DNA of 64,000 nucleotides from Paracoccus onubensis. Its GTDB lineage: Bacteria; Pseudomonadota; Alphaproteobacteria; Rhodobacterales; Rhodobacteraceae. The stretch spans positions 1 through 64,000 of the forward strand of contig NZ_QZCG01000005.1 of the NCBI RefSeq assembly GCF_003591515.1. The letters run 5' to 3'. Positions within the stretch are counted from its first letter, which is position 1; each line of letters starts with the position of its first letter. The translations under genes and the position numbers were made by a program. The notes beneath the pieces were generated by a model, which saw only the letters and a program-made list of their open reading frames with translations, was not told where the DNA came from and did not search any database. This document shows, piece by piece, positions 9,538 to 20,532 of the stretch.

Positions 9538-10482
9538 TTACCTGCCCCTGCTCAGAAACCGCCTGTCGATCAGGGCCAGACCCATGGCGATCAGGACAAT
9601 GCCCAATAGCTGCGCCGGCCCCAGCCTTTCACCCAGAAACAGCCAGCCCAGCAGGATCGCCGAGACCGGCACGAGGAAACCCACCAGCGAAATATTCGTC
9701 GCCCCCGCCCGCGCCAGCACGCGGAAATACAGCACATAGGCCAGCCCGGTGCTGAAGATGCCCAGCGCAATCACCGCCAGCCAGACACGTCCCGGAACCT
9801 CTGCGCCCGGCCAGCCGTCGACCGATAGCGTCAGCGGCACAAGCAGGGCGGCCGAGCAGGTGACCATGCCCGCAGCCGTCACCACCGGATCAAGGCCCAT
9901 CCTGCGAAACCGCCGCCCGAAGACATTGGCGAAAGCATATGACAGCGCCGCCCCCAGAATCGCGATCTGCCCCCAGACCGCATGACCCAGCCCCGACAGC
10001 GTATCCAGCCCGATCATCACGGCAACTCCGCCAAGCCCAAGCAGAACGCCCGCCAGCTTGCGCGTGCTGAAACCCTCATCGGCCAGCAGCATCCCCGAGA
10101 CGATGACGGTCCAAAGCGGCGTGGTCGCATTCAGGATCGAGGCCACGCCCGAAGGAACCGAGGTCTGCCCCCAGACGATCAGCCCGAAGGGGATCGCGTT
10201 GTTCAGAATCCCCATGATCAGGAACGCCCCCCAGATATCCGGCTGAAGCGGAGGGCGGCGGCCCGTGGCGATCACGATCAGCCAAAGCACTGCGGATGCA
10301 ACGATCAGGCGGATCGCAACCACGCTGAGAACCGGCAAGGCGGTCACCGAAACGGCGATCAGAAAGAAGGACGTGCCCCATAACAGCGACAGCAGCAGCA
10401 ATTGCGCCCAGTCCGCAGGATCCATCCTGGCATTTATCTCGGGCAGGGCCACCCGGGGGCCGGGCGCAAGCGGCGCCCTCAT
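9538..10482 (-). CDS. DMT-superfamily (EamA) exporter
   Basis: A 314-residue membrane protein with about ten hydrophobic helices in two repeated EamA halves, starting at LLLLSLLWGTSFFLIAV and ending GIVLIAMGLALIDRR. Family members export amino acids or other small metabolites; the substrate is not apparent. ATG 10482 overlaps the upstream AhpD-like stop (ATGA), which supports coupled translation. An internal ATG at 10425 would give a protein starting right before TM1 and is an alternative. Confidence 0.87.
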   Translation of the reverse strand: MRAPLAPGPRVALPEINARMDPADWAQLLLLSLLWGTSFFLIAVSVTALPVLSVVAIRLIVASAVLWLIVIATGRRPPLQPDIWGAFLIMGILNNAIPFGLIVWGQTSVPSGVASILNATTPLWTVIVSGMLLADEGFSTRKLAGVLLGLGGVAVMIGLDTLSGLGHAVWGQIAILGAALSYAFANVFGRRFRRMGLDPVVTAAGMVTCSAALLVPLTLSVDGWPGAEVPGRVWLAVIALGIFSTGLAYVLYFRVLARAGATNISLVGFLVPVSAILLGWLFLGERLGPAQLLGIVLIAMGLALIDRRFLSRGR

Positions 10483-11057
10483 TCCCGCCCCAGCATGTAG
10501 AATTCGTCATTGGGGCGGATATCGCCCGCATTCACCAGCCGGTTGGACATCCCGAAAAAGGCGGCAATCGCGCCGATATCCCAGATCTCGTCCTGGCTGA
10601 AACCGGCATCGGACAGGGCGTCGTGATCCTCATCCCCGATTTCCTGCGCGTTCAGGGCGACTTTCTCGGCATAGCTCAGCATGGCGCGCTGCCGTTCGGT
10701 CAGATCCGCCTTGCGCCAATTGATCGCCACCTGATCCGCGATCAACGGATCCCTGGCGCGGATCCGCAGGATCGCGCCATGCGCGACAACGCAATACTGG
10801 CAGCGATTCAGCCCGCTTGTCGCGACCACGATCAACTCCCGCTCGGCCTTGCCAAGCCCCTGGTCGCTGTCCATCAAGGCATCATGATAGGCGAAGAAGG
10901 CCCGGAATTCTGCCGGGCGATGTGCAAGCGCCAGGAAAACATTGGGAATGAAGCCGGATTTCTCGGCCACCTTCCCGATCGCCTGCCGGATATCCTCGGG
11001 CAGACTGGCCAGATCTGGCACCGGAAAACGGCTGATCGGCGGGGCGGATTGCGTCAT
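10479..11057 (-). CDS. Peroxidase-related AhpD-like (carboxymuconolactone decarboxylase family) enzyme
   Basis: A 192-residue all-helical protein of the AhpD/CMD fold. The redox CxxC site with following His is visible in GLNRCQYCVVAHGA at about 85-98, as in alkylhydroperoxidase AhpD. FIPNVFLALAHRPAEFRAFF is the other conserved block of the peroxidase-related subfamily. A strong AGGAGGAA ribosome site precedes ATG 11057. It shares an operon with the downstream EamA exporter through a 4-base overlap. A C9 run lies about 70 bases upstream. Confidence 0.87.
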   Translation of the reverse strand: MTQSAPPISRFPVPDLASLPEDIRQAIGKVAEKSGFIPNVFLALAHRPAEFRAFFAYHDALMDSDQGLGKAERELIVVATSGLNRCQYCVVAHGAILRIRARDPLIADQVAINWRKADLTERQRAMLSYAEKVALNAQEIGDEDHDALSDAGFSQDEIWDIGAIAAFFGMSNRLVNAGDIRPNDEFYMLGRE

Positions 11058-11167
11058 GATGGTTCCTCCTCGCGCGGCAGTCTGCGTTACCGGCGGTGCA
11101 GATGGAAGACCTCAACCGCCCGTCCGCCCCCCCCCACCGCCGCAGTTCCGGCCAAACCGGTATGGCA

Positions 11168-11195
11168 ACTTCTTCACTCAATATCCTCAGGGAGT
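11168..11195 (-). repeat. Dispersed intergenic repeat, copy 4 (diverged)
   Basis: On the minus strand this reads CTCCCTGAGGATATTGAGTG followed by AAGAAGT, a decayed copy without a clear hairpin. It lies about 80 bases 3' of the malonyl-CoA synthetase gene, in the same orientation. Confidence 0.5.
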
Positions 11196-11275
11196 GAATT
11201 GGCCCGGGTCAAGAAGGGACGCAAACGCCCCTCCCCCGCGCCGTCAGGTGCAACGGCGATGGGGCAGACGGATGA

Positions 11276-12781
11276 TCAGCCCGCGAACAATCCCTCGTGC
11301 CGGGCCCGCAATTCGGCCTTCTGCACCTTGCCCATTGCATTGCGCGGCAATTCATCCACCACGATCACCTTCTTGGGCTGCTTGAACTTCGCCAGCCGGT
11401 CCGCCAGCCCGCCGATAATCGCCTGCGGATCGGGTTCCACGTCGCGGCCACGGGCGACCACGGCCACCACGCCCTCACCGAAATCCGGATGCGGCACGCC
11501 GATTACCGCGCTTTCCAGCACGCCCGGCATCTCGTCGATCAGCAATTCGACCTCTTTCGGATAGATATTGAACCCGCCGGAAATGATCAGATCCTTGCCC
11601 CGCCCGACGATGCTGACATATCCCTGCGCATCGATCAGCCCCAGATCGCCGGTCTTGAACCAGCCATCCGCACCCAGTTCCTCGGCGGTCTTTTCGGGCA
11701 TCCGCCAATAGCCCTGAAAGACATTGCTGCCCCGCACCTCGATCATACCGATCTCGCCCTGCGGCAGTTCCGCGCCCTCCTCGCCCATGATCCGCAGCTC
11801 GACGCCGGGCAAGGGGAAGCCGACAGTGCCTGCCCGCCGCTCGCCCTCATAGGGATTCGAGGTATTCATGTTGGTTTCGGTCATGCCATAGCGCTCAAGG
11901 ATACGATGACCCGTCCGCGCTTCGAATTCCCTATGCGTTTCGGCAAGAAGCGGCGCACTGCCCGAGGTGAACAACCGCATGCCAGAAACCAGATCGCGGG
12001 TGAAATCGTCACGGTCCAGCAATCTTGTGTAAAAGGTCGGCACACCCATCATGCTGCTGGCCTGCGGCAGCAATCCAATCACCTGCGCGGCATCGAATTT
12101 CGGCAGCCAGATCATCGCGCCGCCCGCAAGCATCAAAACATTCGAGGCCACGAAAAGCCCGTGCGTGTGAAAGATCGGCAAGGCATGCAGCAGCACATCA
12201 TCCGCCGAGAAGCGCCAGGCATCGACCAATGTCCGGGCATTGGACAACAGATTGTCATGACTGAGCATCGCGCCCTTCGACCGGCCCGTGGTCCCCGATG
12301 TGTAAAGGATCGCCGCCAGATCGCTGCCGGAACGCGCCACCGGGGCATGATCGTCACGATACGCGGCGGCGGCATCCATCAGGCTACCATTGCCATCCGC
12401 ACCAAGCGTCAGCAACTTGCCTTGCGGGCGGAACTCTGTCCGCCGCGCCTCGCGCGCGGGATCGCAGACGACCAGAGCAGGTTGGGCATCTTCAACGAAA
12501 TACGCGATCTCGGCGGGGGTATAGGCGGTGTTCAGCGGCAGGAACACCGCGCCTGCCCGAATGGCGGCAAGATAAAGCGCAAGAGCCTGCGGAGATTTCT
12601 CGACCTGCACCGCCACCCGGTCGCCGGGGCTGACGCCCTCGGCCAGCAACAGATTCGCCAGACGCCCGGACAGCCGGTAAATCTCATCATAGCTGATCCG
12701 CGGGCCGTCCCCTGGGATCAGGCAATCCCGCACCGATCCGGCATGCTGATCCATCAAGGCGTCGAAAAGCATATTGCTCAT
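11276..12781 (-). CDS. matB: Malonyl-CoA synthetase (MatB)
   Basis: A 501-residue member of the ANL adenylating superfamily that forms malonyl-CoA from malonate, CoA and ATP. The phosphate-binding loop ILYTSGTTGRSKGAML, the aryl/acyl-binding ERYGMTETNMNTSNP block, the hinge GRGKDLIISGGFNIYPKEVE and the catalytic lysine in PRNAMGKVQKAEL are all visible. MatB rather than a generic acyl-CoA synthetase is inferred from the TERYGMTETNM signature and from the adjacent malonyl-CoA decarboxylase. It is the last gene of the operon and overlaps that gene by ATGA. Confidence 0.92.
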   Translation of the reverse strand: MSNMLFDALMDQHAGSVRDCLIPGDGPRISYDEIYRLSGRLANLLLAEGVSPGDRVAVQVEKSPQALALYLAAIRAGAVFLPLNTAYTPAEIAYFVEDAQPALVVCDPAREARRTEFRPQGKLLTLGADGNGSLMDAAAAYRDDHAPVARSGSDLAAILYTSGTTGRSKGAMLSHDNLLSNARTLVDAWRFSADDVLLHALPIFHTHGLFVASNVLMLAGGAMIWLPKFDAAQVIGLLPQASSMMGVPTFYTRLLDRDDFTRDLVSGMRLFTSGSAPLLAETHREFEARTGHRILERYGMTETNMNTSNPYEGERRAGTVGFPLPGVELRIMGEEGAELPQGEIGMIEVRGSNVFQGYWRMPEKTAEELGADGWFKTGDLGLIDAQGYVSIVGRGKDLIISGGFNIYPKEVELLIDEMPGVLESAVIGVPHPDFGEGVVAVVARGRDVEPDPQAIIGGLADRLAKFKQPKKVIVVDELPRNAMGKVQKAELRARHEGLFAG

Positions 12782-14070
12782 GTTTCTTCATCCGTCTGTT
12801 TCGGCTCGGCCTTGCGGGCCATATCCTGCATTTTGCGCGGCGCGGCAATCACGCCGCGCTCGGTGAAACCGTCATGCCGGGCCTCGATCCGCTTCAGATC
12901 GTAGAGATAATTCACCATCATCCCCAAAGACTGCTTCCGCCCCCGTTCCGAGATATCCGCATCGGGGATCACGCGATGCGCCTCGGCGCCATTTCCCAGA
13001 TGAAACCGCGCCACCGGATCGCGCGGACGGTCTTTTGCGTCCCTGGCCTTCAACAGATAGCGGGCAGTCTGCGCCGACAGGGCAACGGGATCGGGTTCTT
13101 TCAGCAGTTTCGCAATCGCGGGCTCGGCCCCGGCGCGCTCTTCCAGCCATTTGCGCAGGCCGGGAATCGGGGAAAGCGTGACGAAACCGGACAGGTTCGG
13201 CAATTCGCGCAGCAATTCGGCCACGACATTCTTGATCAGCAGATTGCCGAAACTGATCCCGGCCAGCCCGTTCTGGCAATTCGAGATCGAATAGAACACA
13301 GCGGTATCGGCCTGATCGGGCGGCAGCACCTCTCGCGCTTCGTCGATCAGCCCCTGCACCGAATCCGGCAGGCCGTTGATCAGGGCGATCTCGACGAAGA
13401 TCAGTGGCTCATCCGGCATCGCCGGGTGCATATAGGCATAACAGCGCCGGTCGGCGGGCAGCACGCGGCGCTGCAAATCGCGGAAATCGCGGATTTCGTG
13501 GACCGCCTCGTATTTGATCAGCTTTTCCAGCAGCAACGCCGGGCTGCGCCAGTCGATCCTGACCAGTTGCAGGAAGCCGCGATTGAACCATGACCGAAGC
13601 AGATGCCGAAAATCCGCGTCCACACGCGCGAAGGCCGGGTCGCGCCCGGTCAGGCGCAGCAGATCGTCGCGCATCCCCACAAGCGCCGCCGTGCCGCCCG
13701 CCGCCGTGTTCAACCGCCGTAAAAGCTCCTGCCGCGGAGGTTCGGCAAGACGTGACAGCGCCTCCAGCCGCGCGGGATCGGCGCTTTCCAGATATTGCCG
13801 CGCCGCCTCTGCCAATGCATCGGGATCCGGGTCGAACCCGTCGCGCAGCGACTCGAAGAATGACAGCTTGCCGGCATCGTCCAATATCGCATAGCCCGCC
13901 AGCAGCTCTGCCGCCTGCGCCATGACCCGGGTTTCCGAGCGCAGGCCGGGCAGCTTGCGAGCCGCCTCGATCAGCGTTTCGGGTCTGGGCGGGGCCGCGT
14001 CCTTGCGGCCCCATCCGGTATTGACGACCAGATTGCTCAGCCGGTCGTATATCTGCGACGTCAGGTTCAA
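12778..14070 (-). CDS. matA: Malonyl-CoA decarboxylase (MatA type)
   Basis: A 430-residue malonyl-CoA decarboxylase. An N-terminal helical bundle (to about 150) precedes a GNAT-like catalytic domain with AYMHPAMPDEPLIFVEIAL, AVFYSISNCQNGLAGISFGNLLIKNV and FVTLSPIPGLRKWL. The Ser in the last block and the His/Glu of the first two belong to the family active site. It releases acetyl-CoA and CO2, completing malonate degradation begun by MatB. It overlaps both neighbours by 4 bases. Bacterial homologues of this form occur in mat operons. Confidence 0.92.
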   Translation of the reverse strand: MNLTSQIYDRLSNLVVNTGWGRKDAAPPRPETLIEAARKLPGLRSETRVMAQAAELLAGYAILDDAGKLSFFESLRDGFDPDPDALAEAARQYLESADPARLEALSRLAEPPRQELLRRLNTAAGGTAALVGMRDDLLRLTGRDPAFARVDADFRHLLRSWFNRGFLQLVRIDWRSPALLLEKLIKYEAVHEIRDFRDLQRRVLPADRRCYAYMHPAMPDEPLIFVEIALINGLPDSVQGLIDEAREVLPPDQADTAVFYSISNCQNGLAGISFGNLLIKNVVAELLRELPNLSGFVTLSPIPGLRKWLEERAGAEPAIAKLLKEPDPVALSAQTARYLLKARDAKDRPRDPVARFHLGNGAEAHRVIPDADISERGRKQSLGMMVNYLYDLKRIEARHDGFTERGVIAAPRKMQDMARKAEPKQTDEET

Positions 14071-15383
14071 ATCGCGGCCCCCATGATCAGATCGGGCAGA
14101 AACAGGGCAATCTGCGGGAATAGCGACAGCAACAGCATCCCCAGAATCATCATGCCCACGAACGGCAGCGATCCCATCAGGATGTCACGCAGACTGATCT
14201 GCGGCGCGATGCCGTTGATGACATAAAGATTTAGTCCGACCGGAGGCGTAATCAACCCGATCTCCATATTGATCGTCAGGATCACCGCGAACCAATAGGG
14301 ATCGAACCCCGCCGAATCGAGGATCGGCATCAGGATCGGCGCAGTCATCAGGATGATCGCCACCGGCGGCAGAAAACAACCTGCGACCAGCAGGAAGAGA
14401 TTGATGACGAGCAGCAGCACCCAGCGATTGACTTCGAGACCTGCGATCGCGTCAGCCACCGTCTGGGTGATGAACAGCGACGACAGCGCGAAGGCGAAAA
14501 GCTCTGCCGCACCAAGGATCAGCATGATCATCACCGCCTCGCGGATCGTATCGCGGAACACATTGACCATCGGACCGGCACGCCACATGCGATAGATCAC
14601 CGCAACCAGCACAAGACAGATCAACGCCCCTGTTCCCGCCGCCTCGGAAGGCGTGGCGACACCGCCATACAGCACGAACAGGATCAATGCGACAATGATC
14701 AGGAAGGGCAAAACCTTCGGCAGTTTTTCCAGCCTTTCGGCAAGCGAAAAGTGACGGGTCACATTGCTAAGCCCGATCCCCCTGCGCCAGCAGTCGAACA
14801 GCGCCCATATCATGAATAATCCGGTCAGCATCAGCCCCGGAACCAGCCCGGCAAGGAACAGCCGGCCGATAGAGGTCTCGGTCGAGATCCCGTAAACGAT
14901 CATCGTGACCGAGGGCGGGATCAGGATACCCAGCGTGCCCCCGGCAGCGATCGACCCGGCAGCCAGCGAGTCGGGATAGCCGCGCCGGGTCATCTCGGGG
15001 ATGCCCATCTTGCCGATGGCGGCGCAGGTGGCGGGCGACGAGCCCGACAGCGCCGCGAACAGGGCGCAGGCGCCGATATTGGACATCACCATGCCGCCCG
15101 GCACCCGGTACAGCCAGCGGTCAAGCGCCTCGTACAGATCCTTGCCCGCCGGCGAAGACGCGACCGCCGCGCCCATCAGGATGAACATCGGCACCGAGAC
15201 CATGCCGAAATTGGCGAGGCCCGCGAAAAATGTTTCCGACACCCCGTAGATGGCGAACCAGCCTTCGGACAGAATCAAAGCGCCGACGGCGACGAAACCC
15301 AGCGTGAAGGCGATTGGCGTGCCGACAGCCAGCAGCACCAGAATCGTGACAAGAACTGCCAGACCGGCCATTGACGGCGACAT
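14067..15383 (-). CDS. TRAP transporter large permease (DctM type), probable malonate carrier
   Basis: A 438-residue membrane protein with the DctM pattern of 12-14 hydrophobic helices, including the conserved GSSPATCAAIGKMGIPEMTRRGY and AAGGTLGILIPPSVTMIVYG loops, where the Na+/substrate sites lie. ATG 15383 overlaps the small-subunit stop as TGATG, which fixes the start; an upstream open frame to 15572 is the other gene's shadow. The coupling to matA and matB suggests malonate as the substrate. That is inference from context. Equivalent transporters have been called MatM. Confidence 0.92.
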   Translation of the reverse strand: MSPSMAGLAVLVTILVLLAVGTPIAFTLGFVAVGALILSEGWFAIYGVSETFFAGLANFGMVSVPMFILMGAAVASSPAGKDLYEALDRWLYRVPGGMVMSNIGACALFAALSGSSPATCAAIGKMGIPEMTRRGYPDSLAAGSIAAGGTLGILIPPSVTMIVYGISTETSIGRLFLAGLVPGLMLTGLFMIWALFDCWRRGIGLSNVTRHFSLAERLEKLPKVLPFLIIVALILFVLYGGVATPSEAAGTGALICLVLVAVIYRMWRAGPMVNVFRDTIREAVMIMLILGAAELFAFALSSLFITQTVADAIAGLEVNRWVLLLVINLFLLVAGCFLPPVAIILMTAPILMPILDSAGFDPYWFAVILTINMEIGLITPPVGLNLYVINGIAPQISLRDILMGSLPFVGMMILGMLLLSLFPQIALFLPDLIMGAAI

Positions 15384-15889
15384 CACAATCCTCCTTCCTG
15401 CGCGGAACGGCCGGGGAAGATCGCCACGATCATCTGCGCGATCAACTGAAGGCTCATCAGGGCAAAGGCGAACGGTATGGGCCAGAACGGGATCCACAGC
15501 GGCAGGGCCCAGATCGTGTCCGTCGTCCAGCCCTTCATCGTCGCCTCGTACAGAAAACCGATCCCCGACCACGCCAGCGCGCCTACGAAGCCCAGCGAGG
15601 CAAGCCCCGAAATCAGGGCAAAGACCCGCTGCGTGCCGCCGCTCACGGCCTGAACCAGAATATCGACGCCGACATGACCCTTCAGCGCCAGCACATAGGG
15701 CGCGCCCAGCATCATCGCCGCCGTCGTCGAAAAGATGACATATTCGGTCTGCCAGACGGTGGAGGCGCCAAGAAAATAGCGCCAGATCACCATCTGAGTG
15801 ACCACCACCGTGGCCGAGGCCAGCAGGATCATCGCAAGGATCCCGCTTAACCGCGCCAGTTCGTCAAGAATACGCTGAAATGCGGTCAT
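15383..15889 (-). CDS. TRAP transporter small permease (DctQ type)
   Basis: A 168-residue protein with four hydrophobic helices and the DctQ signature (VVVTQMVIWRYFLGASTVWQTE, then LKGHVGVDILV). It partners the large permease in a tripartite ATP-independent transporter driven by an ion gradient. It overlaps the binding-protein gene by 4 bases and the large permease by 1 base. The substrate, presumably malonate, is inferred from the operon. Confidence 0.9.
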   Translation of the reverse strand: MTAFQRILDELARLSGILAMILLASATVVVTQMVIWRYFLGASTVWQTEYVIFSTTAAMMLGAPYVLALKGHVGVDILVQAVSGGTQRVFALISGLASLGFVGALAWSGIGFLYEATMKGWTTDTIWALPLWIPFWPIPFAFALMSLQLIAQMIVAIFPGRSAQEGGL

Positions 15890-16869
15890 TCGACTGCCAT
15901 CGCCTTGTCGATCAGGTCCTGACCACCCTCGATCTCATCCGCGAAATTCTTGTAAGAGGTTTCCCGGGCGATGGTCAGCCAGGCGTCGAAATCATCCTGC
16001 GACATCTCGACCACCTCGACCCCGGCTTCGGTGAAGGTCTCGACCATCTTGCTGTCAAGACCCGCCGCCTGCTCGGCGAACCAGTCTTCCGCCCGCTTTC
16101 CGGCATCGATCAACGCCTTCTGCTGCGCCTCGTCCAGCCGCTCGAACTTCTTCTTCGAGATCAGTACCGGCTCATACATGAACCACAAGGCGTTATCGCC
16201 CGGCGCGGTCAGGCATTTTCCCTGTTCGAACAGCCGGTAGCTGACCATCGAACCCGAGGATGTGTTGGCCGCATCCAGAACCCCGGTCTGCATCCCCGTG
16301 TAAATCTCTGACGACGGCATCGAGGAAATCGACGCGCCCGCAGCAACCAGCATCTGCTCGAACGCAGGTCCGGCGGCGCGCGTCACCTGACCCGAGATCG
16401 TGTCGGGGCCGGTGATGCAGTTCTGTTTACTGACAAAGCCGCCGGACAACCATGCATCGGACAGGACGACAGCGCCGGCATCCTCGATCATCTTGTGCAG
16501 GTCTTCCATGAAGGGCGAATCATTCAGCCGCCGCGCCCGCTCGTGGTTGCGCACCAGCCCCGGCATCAGCGTCACGCTGAACTGGGGAACCCGGCCCGCC
16601 GCATAATCCAGCGGGAAGGACGTCATATCAAGCTGTCCGCTGGTGACCGCGCTCCATTGTTCCTTGGCCTTGTATAGCGATTCGCCCGGATAGACGCGGA
16701 TTTCCAGATCGACATCCGCCTCTGCGACATCTCTGGCGATCATCTGCACCATCTCGTCGCGCGCATCGCCCTTGCCACCCGGAAACTGGTGGCTGGCCTT
16801 CAAAACCTCGGCCCCGGCGGCCAAAGGCATGGCTGCCGCGATGATCGCGGCGGGTATGATTCTCTTCAT
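15886..16869 (-). CDS. TRAP transporter periplasmic substrate-binding protein (DctP type)
   Basis: A 327-residue DctP-family binding protein, first gene of the malonate operon. MKRIIPAAIIAAAMPLAAGA is the Sec signal peptide. The mature part begins with LKASHQFPGGKGDARDEMVQM, and contains VTRAAGPAFEQMLVAAGA with the arginine region used for carboxylate binding. ATG 16869 is preceded by GGGAGGAAAA. It would deliver a dicarboxylate, most likely malonate, to the QM permease. It is transcribed divergently from the GntR regulator across a palindromic operator. Confidence 0.92.
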   Translation of the reverse strand: MKRIIPAAIIAAAMPLAAGAEVLKASHQFPGGKGDARDEMVQMIARDVAEADVDLEIRVYPGESLYKAKEQWSAVTSGQLDMTSFPLDYAAGRVPQFSVTLMPGLVRNHERARRLNDSPFMEDLHKMIEDAGAVVLSDAWLSGGFVSKQNCITGPDTISGQVTRAAGPAFEQMLVAAGASISSMPSSEIYTGMQTGVLDAANTSSGSMVSYRLFEQGKCLTAPGDNALWFMYEPVLISKKKFERLDEAQQKALIDAGKRAEDWFAEQAAGLDSKMVETFTEAGVEVVEMSQDDFDAWLTIARETSYKNFADEIEGGQDLIDKAMAVE

Positions 16870-16936
16870 GGATTTTCCTCCCTTGCGATGTCGTGCATCG
16901 AATTTCATACTCCCGTTAAGCATACTGCACTTGCCT

Positions 16937-16950
16937 TTGTGTATACACAA
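16937..16950. promoter_or_regulatory. Perfect palindrome, probable GntR/MatR operator
   Basis: TTGTGTATACACAA is a perfect 14-base palindrome in the divergent region between the TRAP operon start (16869) and the GntR gene (16985). FCD-type GntR regulators commonly bind short palindromes of TNGTNNNACNA type, which this matches. The placement would let the regulator control both directions. Confidence 0.75.
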
Positions 16951-16984
16951 CAGAAAATAGTGCATGCGAATAAGGATGTTGTGC

Positions 16985-17635
16985 ATGACCGGTGCCGTAG
17001 ATGAGATCAGCGAAACGCTGGAAACAGAAATCGTCGAGGGGATTCTTCCCCCCGGCACGCGGCTTGAGGAGCCCGCCCTTGCCGAACGTTTCGGAGTCTC
17101 GCGCACCCCCGTGCGCGAGGCTTTGCAGCGCCTGTCCGCATCCGGTCTGGTCGAGTTGAAGCGGCGGCGCGGGACACAGGTCCTGAACCCGTCCATCGGC
17201 CGTATCGTCGAGATGTTCGAAGTCATGGCCGAACTCGAGGCCGTCTGCGCCAGATTATGCGCCCGCCGCGCCAGCCCGGAACTGCTTGCCACGCTGCATG
17301 ACTGGCTGGAACGCTGCGAACAGGCGGCGGAATCAGGGGATCCGTCAGCCTATTACGACGCCAATCGCAGCTTTCATCTTGCCATTTACAAGGGCTCGGG
17401 GAACAGTTTCCTTGCCGAGCAGGCGGAACTTTTGCATCTGCGCCTGACACCGTTCCGGCGGCAGCAATTGCGCCTGCCCCGCCGGATGCGGCAATCACTG
17501 ACCGAACATTCCGCAGTCGTCGCCGCAATCGAAGCCGGAGACGGACAGGCCGCCGAGACCGCGCAGCGCGACCATATCCTGATCCAGGGTGAACGTTTCG
17601 GCGATTTCCTGGCGCAATTCGGCGCAAGAAGCTGA
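16985..17635 (+). CDS. GntR family regulator with FCD domain, probable malonate regulator
   Basis: A 216-residue regulator. The winged HTH occupies the first 70 residues (PPGTRLEEPALAERFGVSRTPVREALQRLSASGLVEL). The FCD ligand-binding all-helical domain follows, with metal-ligand-type residues in DANRSFHLAIY, LTEHSAVVAAIEAGD and AQRDHI. AAGGA 8 bases upstream favours ATG 16985 over in-frame ATGs at 16964 and 16976. Divergent placement and the palindrome at 16937 suggest it is the local repressor, corresponding to MatR/MdcY-type regulators. The inducer, likely malonate or malonyl-CoA, is inferred. Confidence 0.88.
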   Translation: MTGAVDEISETLETEIVEGILPPGTRLEEPALAERFGVSRTPVREALQRLSASGLVELKRRRGTQVLNPSIGRIVEMFEVMAELEAVCARLCARRASPELLATLHDWLERCEQAAESGDPSAYYDANRSFHLAIYKGSGNSFLAEQAELLHLRLTPFRRQQLRLPRRMRQSLTEHSAVVAAIEAGDGQAAETAQRDHILIQGERFGDFLAQFGARS

Positions 17636-17899
17636 ACGGCCGGATATGCCGGCCCCGGTTTCATGTATGCGCGGTTTCATGCAAGAATATCACAGCCGTT
17701 TTCCCTGCAAATGCGGGCCGATCCCTGTATCCCCTTGAAATCCGCTAATTTCGCGATGCAAGGCCGTGGCACACATGCATCAGGCCATGTGCCTTCCATC
17801 ATATTTTCCGCCTGCGACCTTATGCTAGGTGGAATCAGCCGGTCGGCCCCCTTATGATCCGCACCGGGACACCCAGCTAGTACGAGTGAGGAGAGCCAT

Positions 17900-18331
17900 A
17901 TGAAACTTGCAATCATCAGCGGAGTACTTGCCGTTGCCTTTGCCATCCCTGCTTTTGCGCAGGAAGGCGATGCTGCCGCGGGCGAGAAGGAATTCCGCAA
18001 ATGCAAGGCCTGCCATATGATCCAGAGCGCCGATGGCGAAGACATTGTCAAAGGCGGCAAGACCGGTCCGAATCTGTGGAATGTCGTCGGTCGTCCCGCT
18101 GGCAGCCAGGAAGATTTCAAATATTCCGACGCGCTGATTGCGCTCAAGGATGCCGGCGAAGTCTGGACGGCGGAAGATCTGGCCGCCTATATCACCGATC
18201 CGAACGCCTTCGTTCAGGAAAAGACCGGCGATGACAGCGCCAAGACCAAGATGACCTTCAAGATGAAGAAGGGACAAGAGGATATCGCTGCATTCCTTGT
18301 CAGTGTATCGCCCGACGCCCCGGCAGAATAA
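17900..18331 (+). CDS. cycA: Periplasmic cytochrome c550
   Basis: A 143-residue class I cytochrome c. MKLAIISGVLAVAFAIPAFA is cleaved to leave QEGDAAAGEKEF. The haem-binding CKACH follows immediately and KMTFKMKKGQED supplies the axial Met. The sequence is close in design to Paracoccus c550, the soluble carrier between bc1 and the aa3 oxidase. A GAGGAGAG ribosome site precedes ATG 17900 and a strong intrinsic terminator follows. It lies upstream of oxidase subunit I, an adjacency that I recall for one of the two subunit I genes of P. denitrificans. Confidence 0.93.
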   Translation: MKLAIISGVLAVAFAIPAFAQEGDAAAGEKEFRKCKACHMIQSADGEDIVKGGKTGPNLWNVVGRPAGSQEDFKYSDALIALKDAGEVWTAEDLAAYITDPNAFVQEKTGDDSAKTKMTFKMKKGQEDIAAFLVSVSPDAPAE

Positions 18332-18355
18332 GCCGGCCAACCCCACAAACTGTCC

Positions 18356-18393
18356 GACAGGCCGCCCCTTCTGCTTTGGCGGCCTGTCTTTTT
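18356..18393 (+). terminator. Intrinsic terminator of cycA
   Basis: An 11-base perfect stem (GACAGGCCGCC at 18356-18366 with GGCGGCCTGTC at 18378-18388), an 11-base loop and a T5 tract. It starts 24 bases after the cycA stop. Confidence 0.93.

Positions 18394-20531
<2,138 letters not shown>

Positions 20532-20532
<1 letters not shown>

Noticed and set aside
11127..11135. A run of nine C residues upstream of the AhpD-like gene, as a possible phase-variation tract.
   Set aside because: A single homopolymer 70 bases from the start, with no promoter spacing that it would clearly alter.
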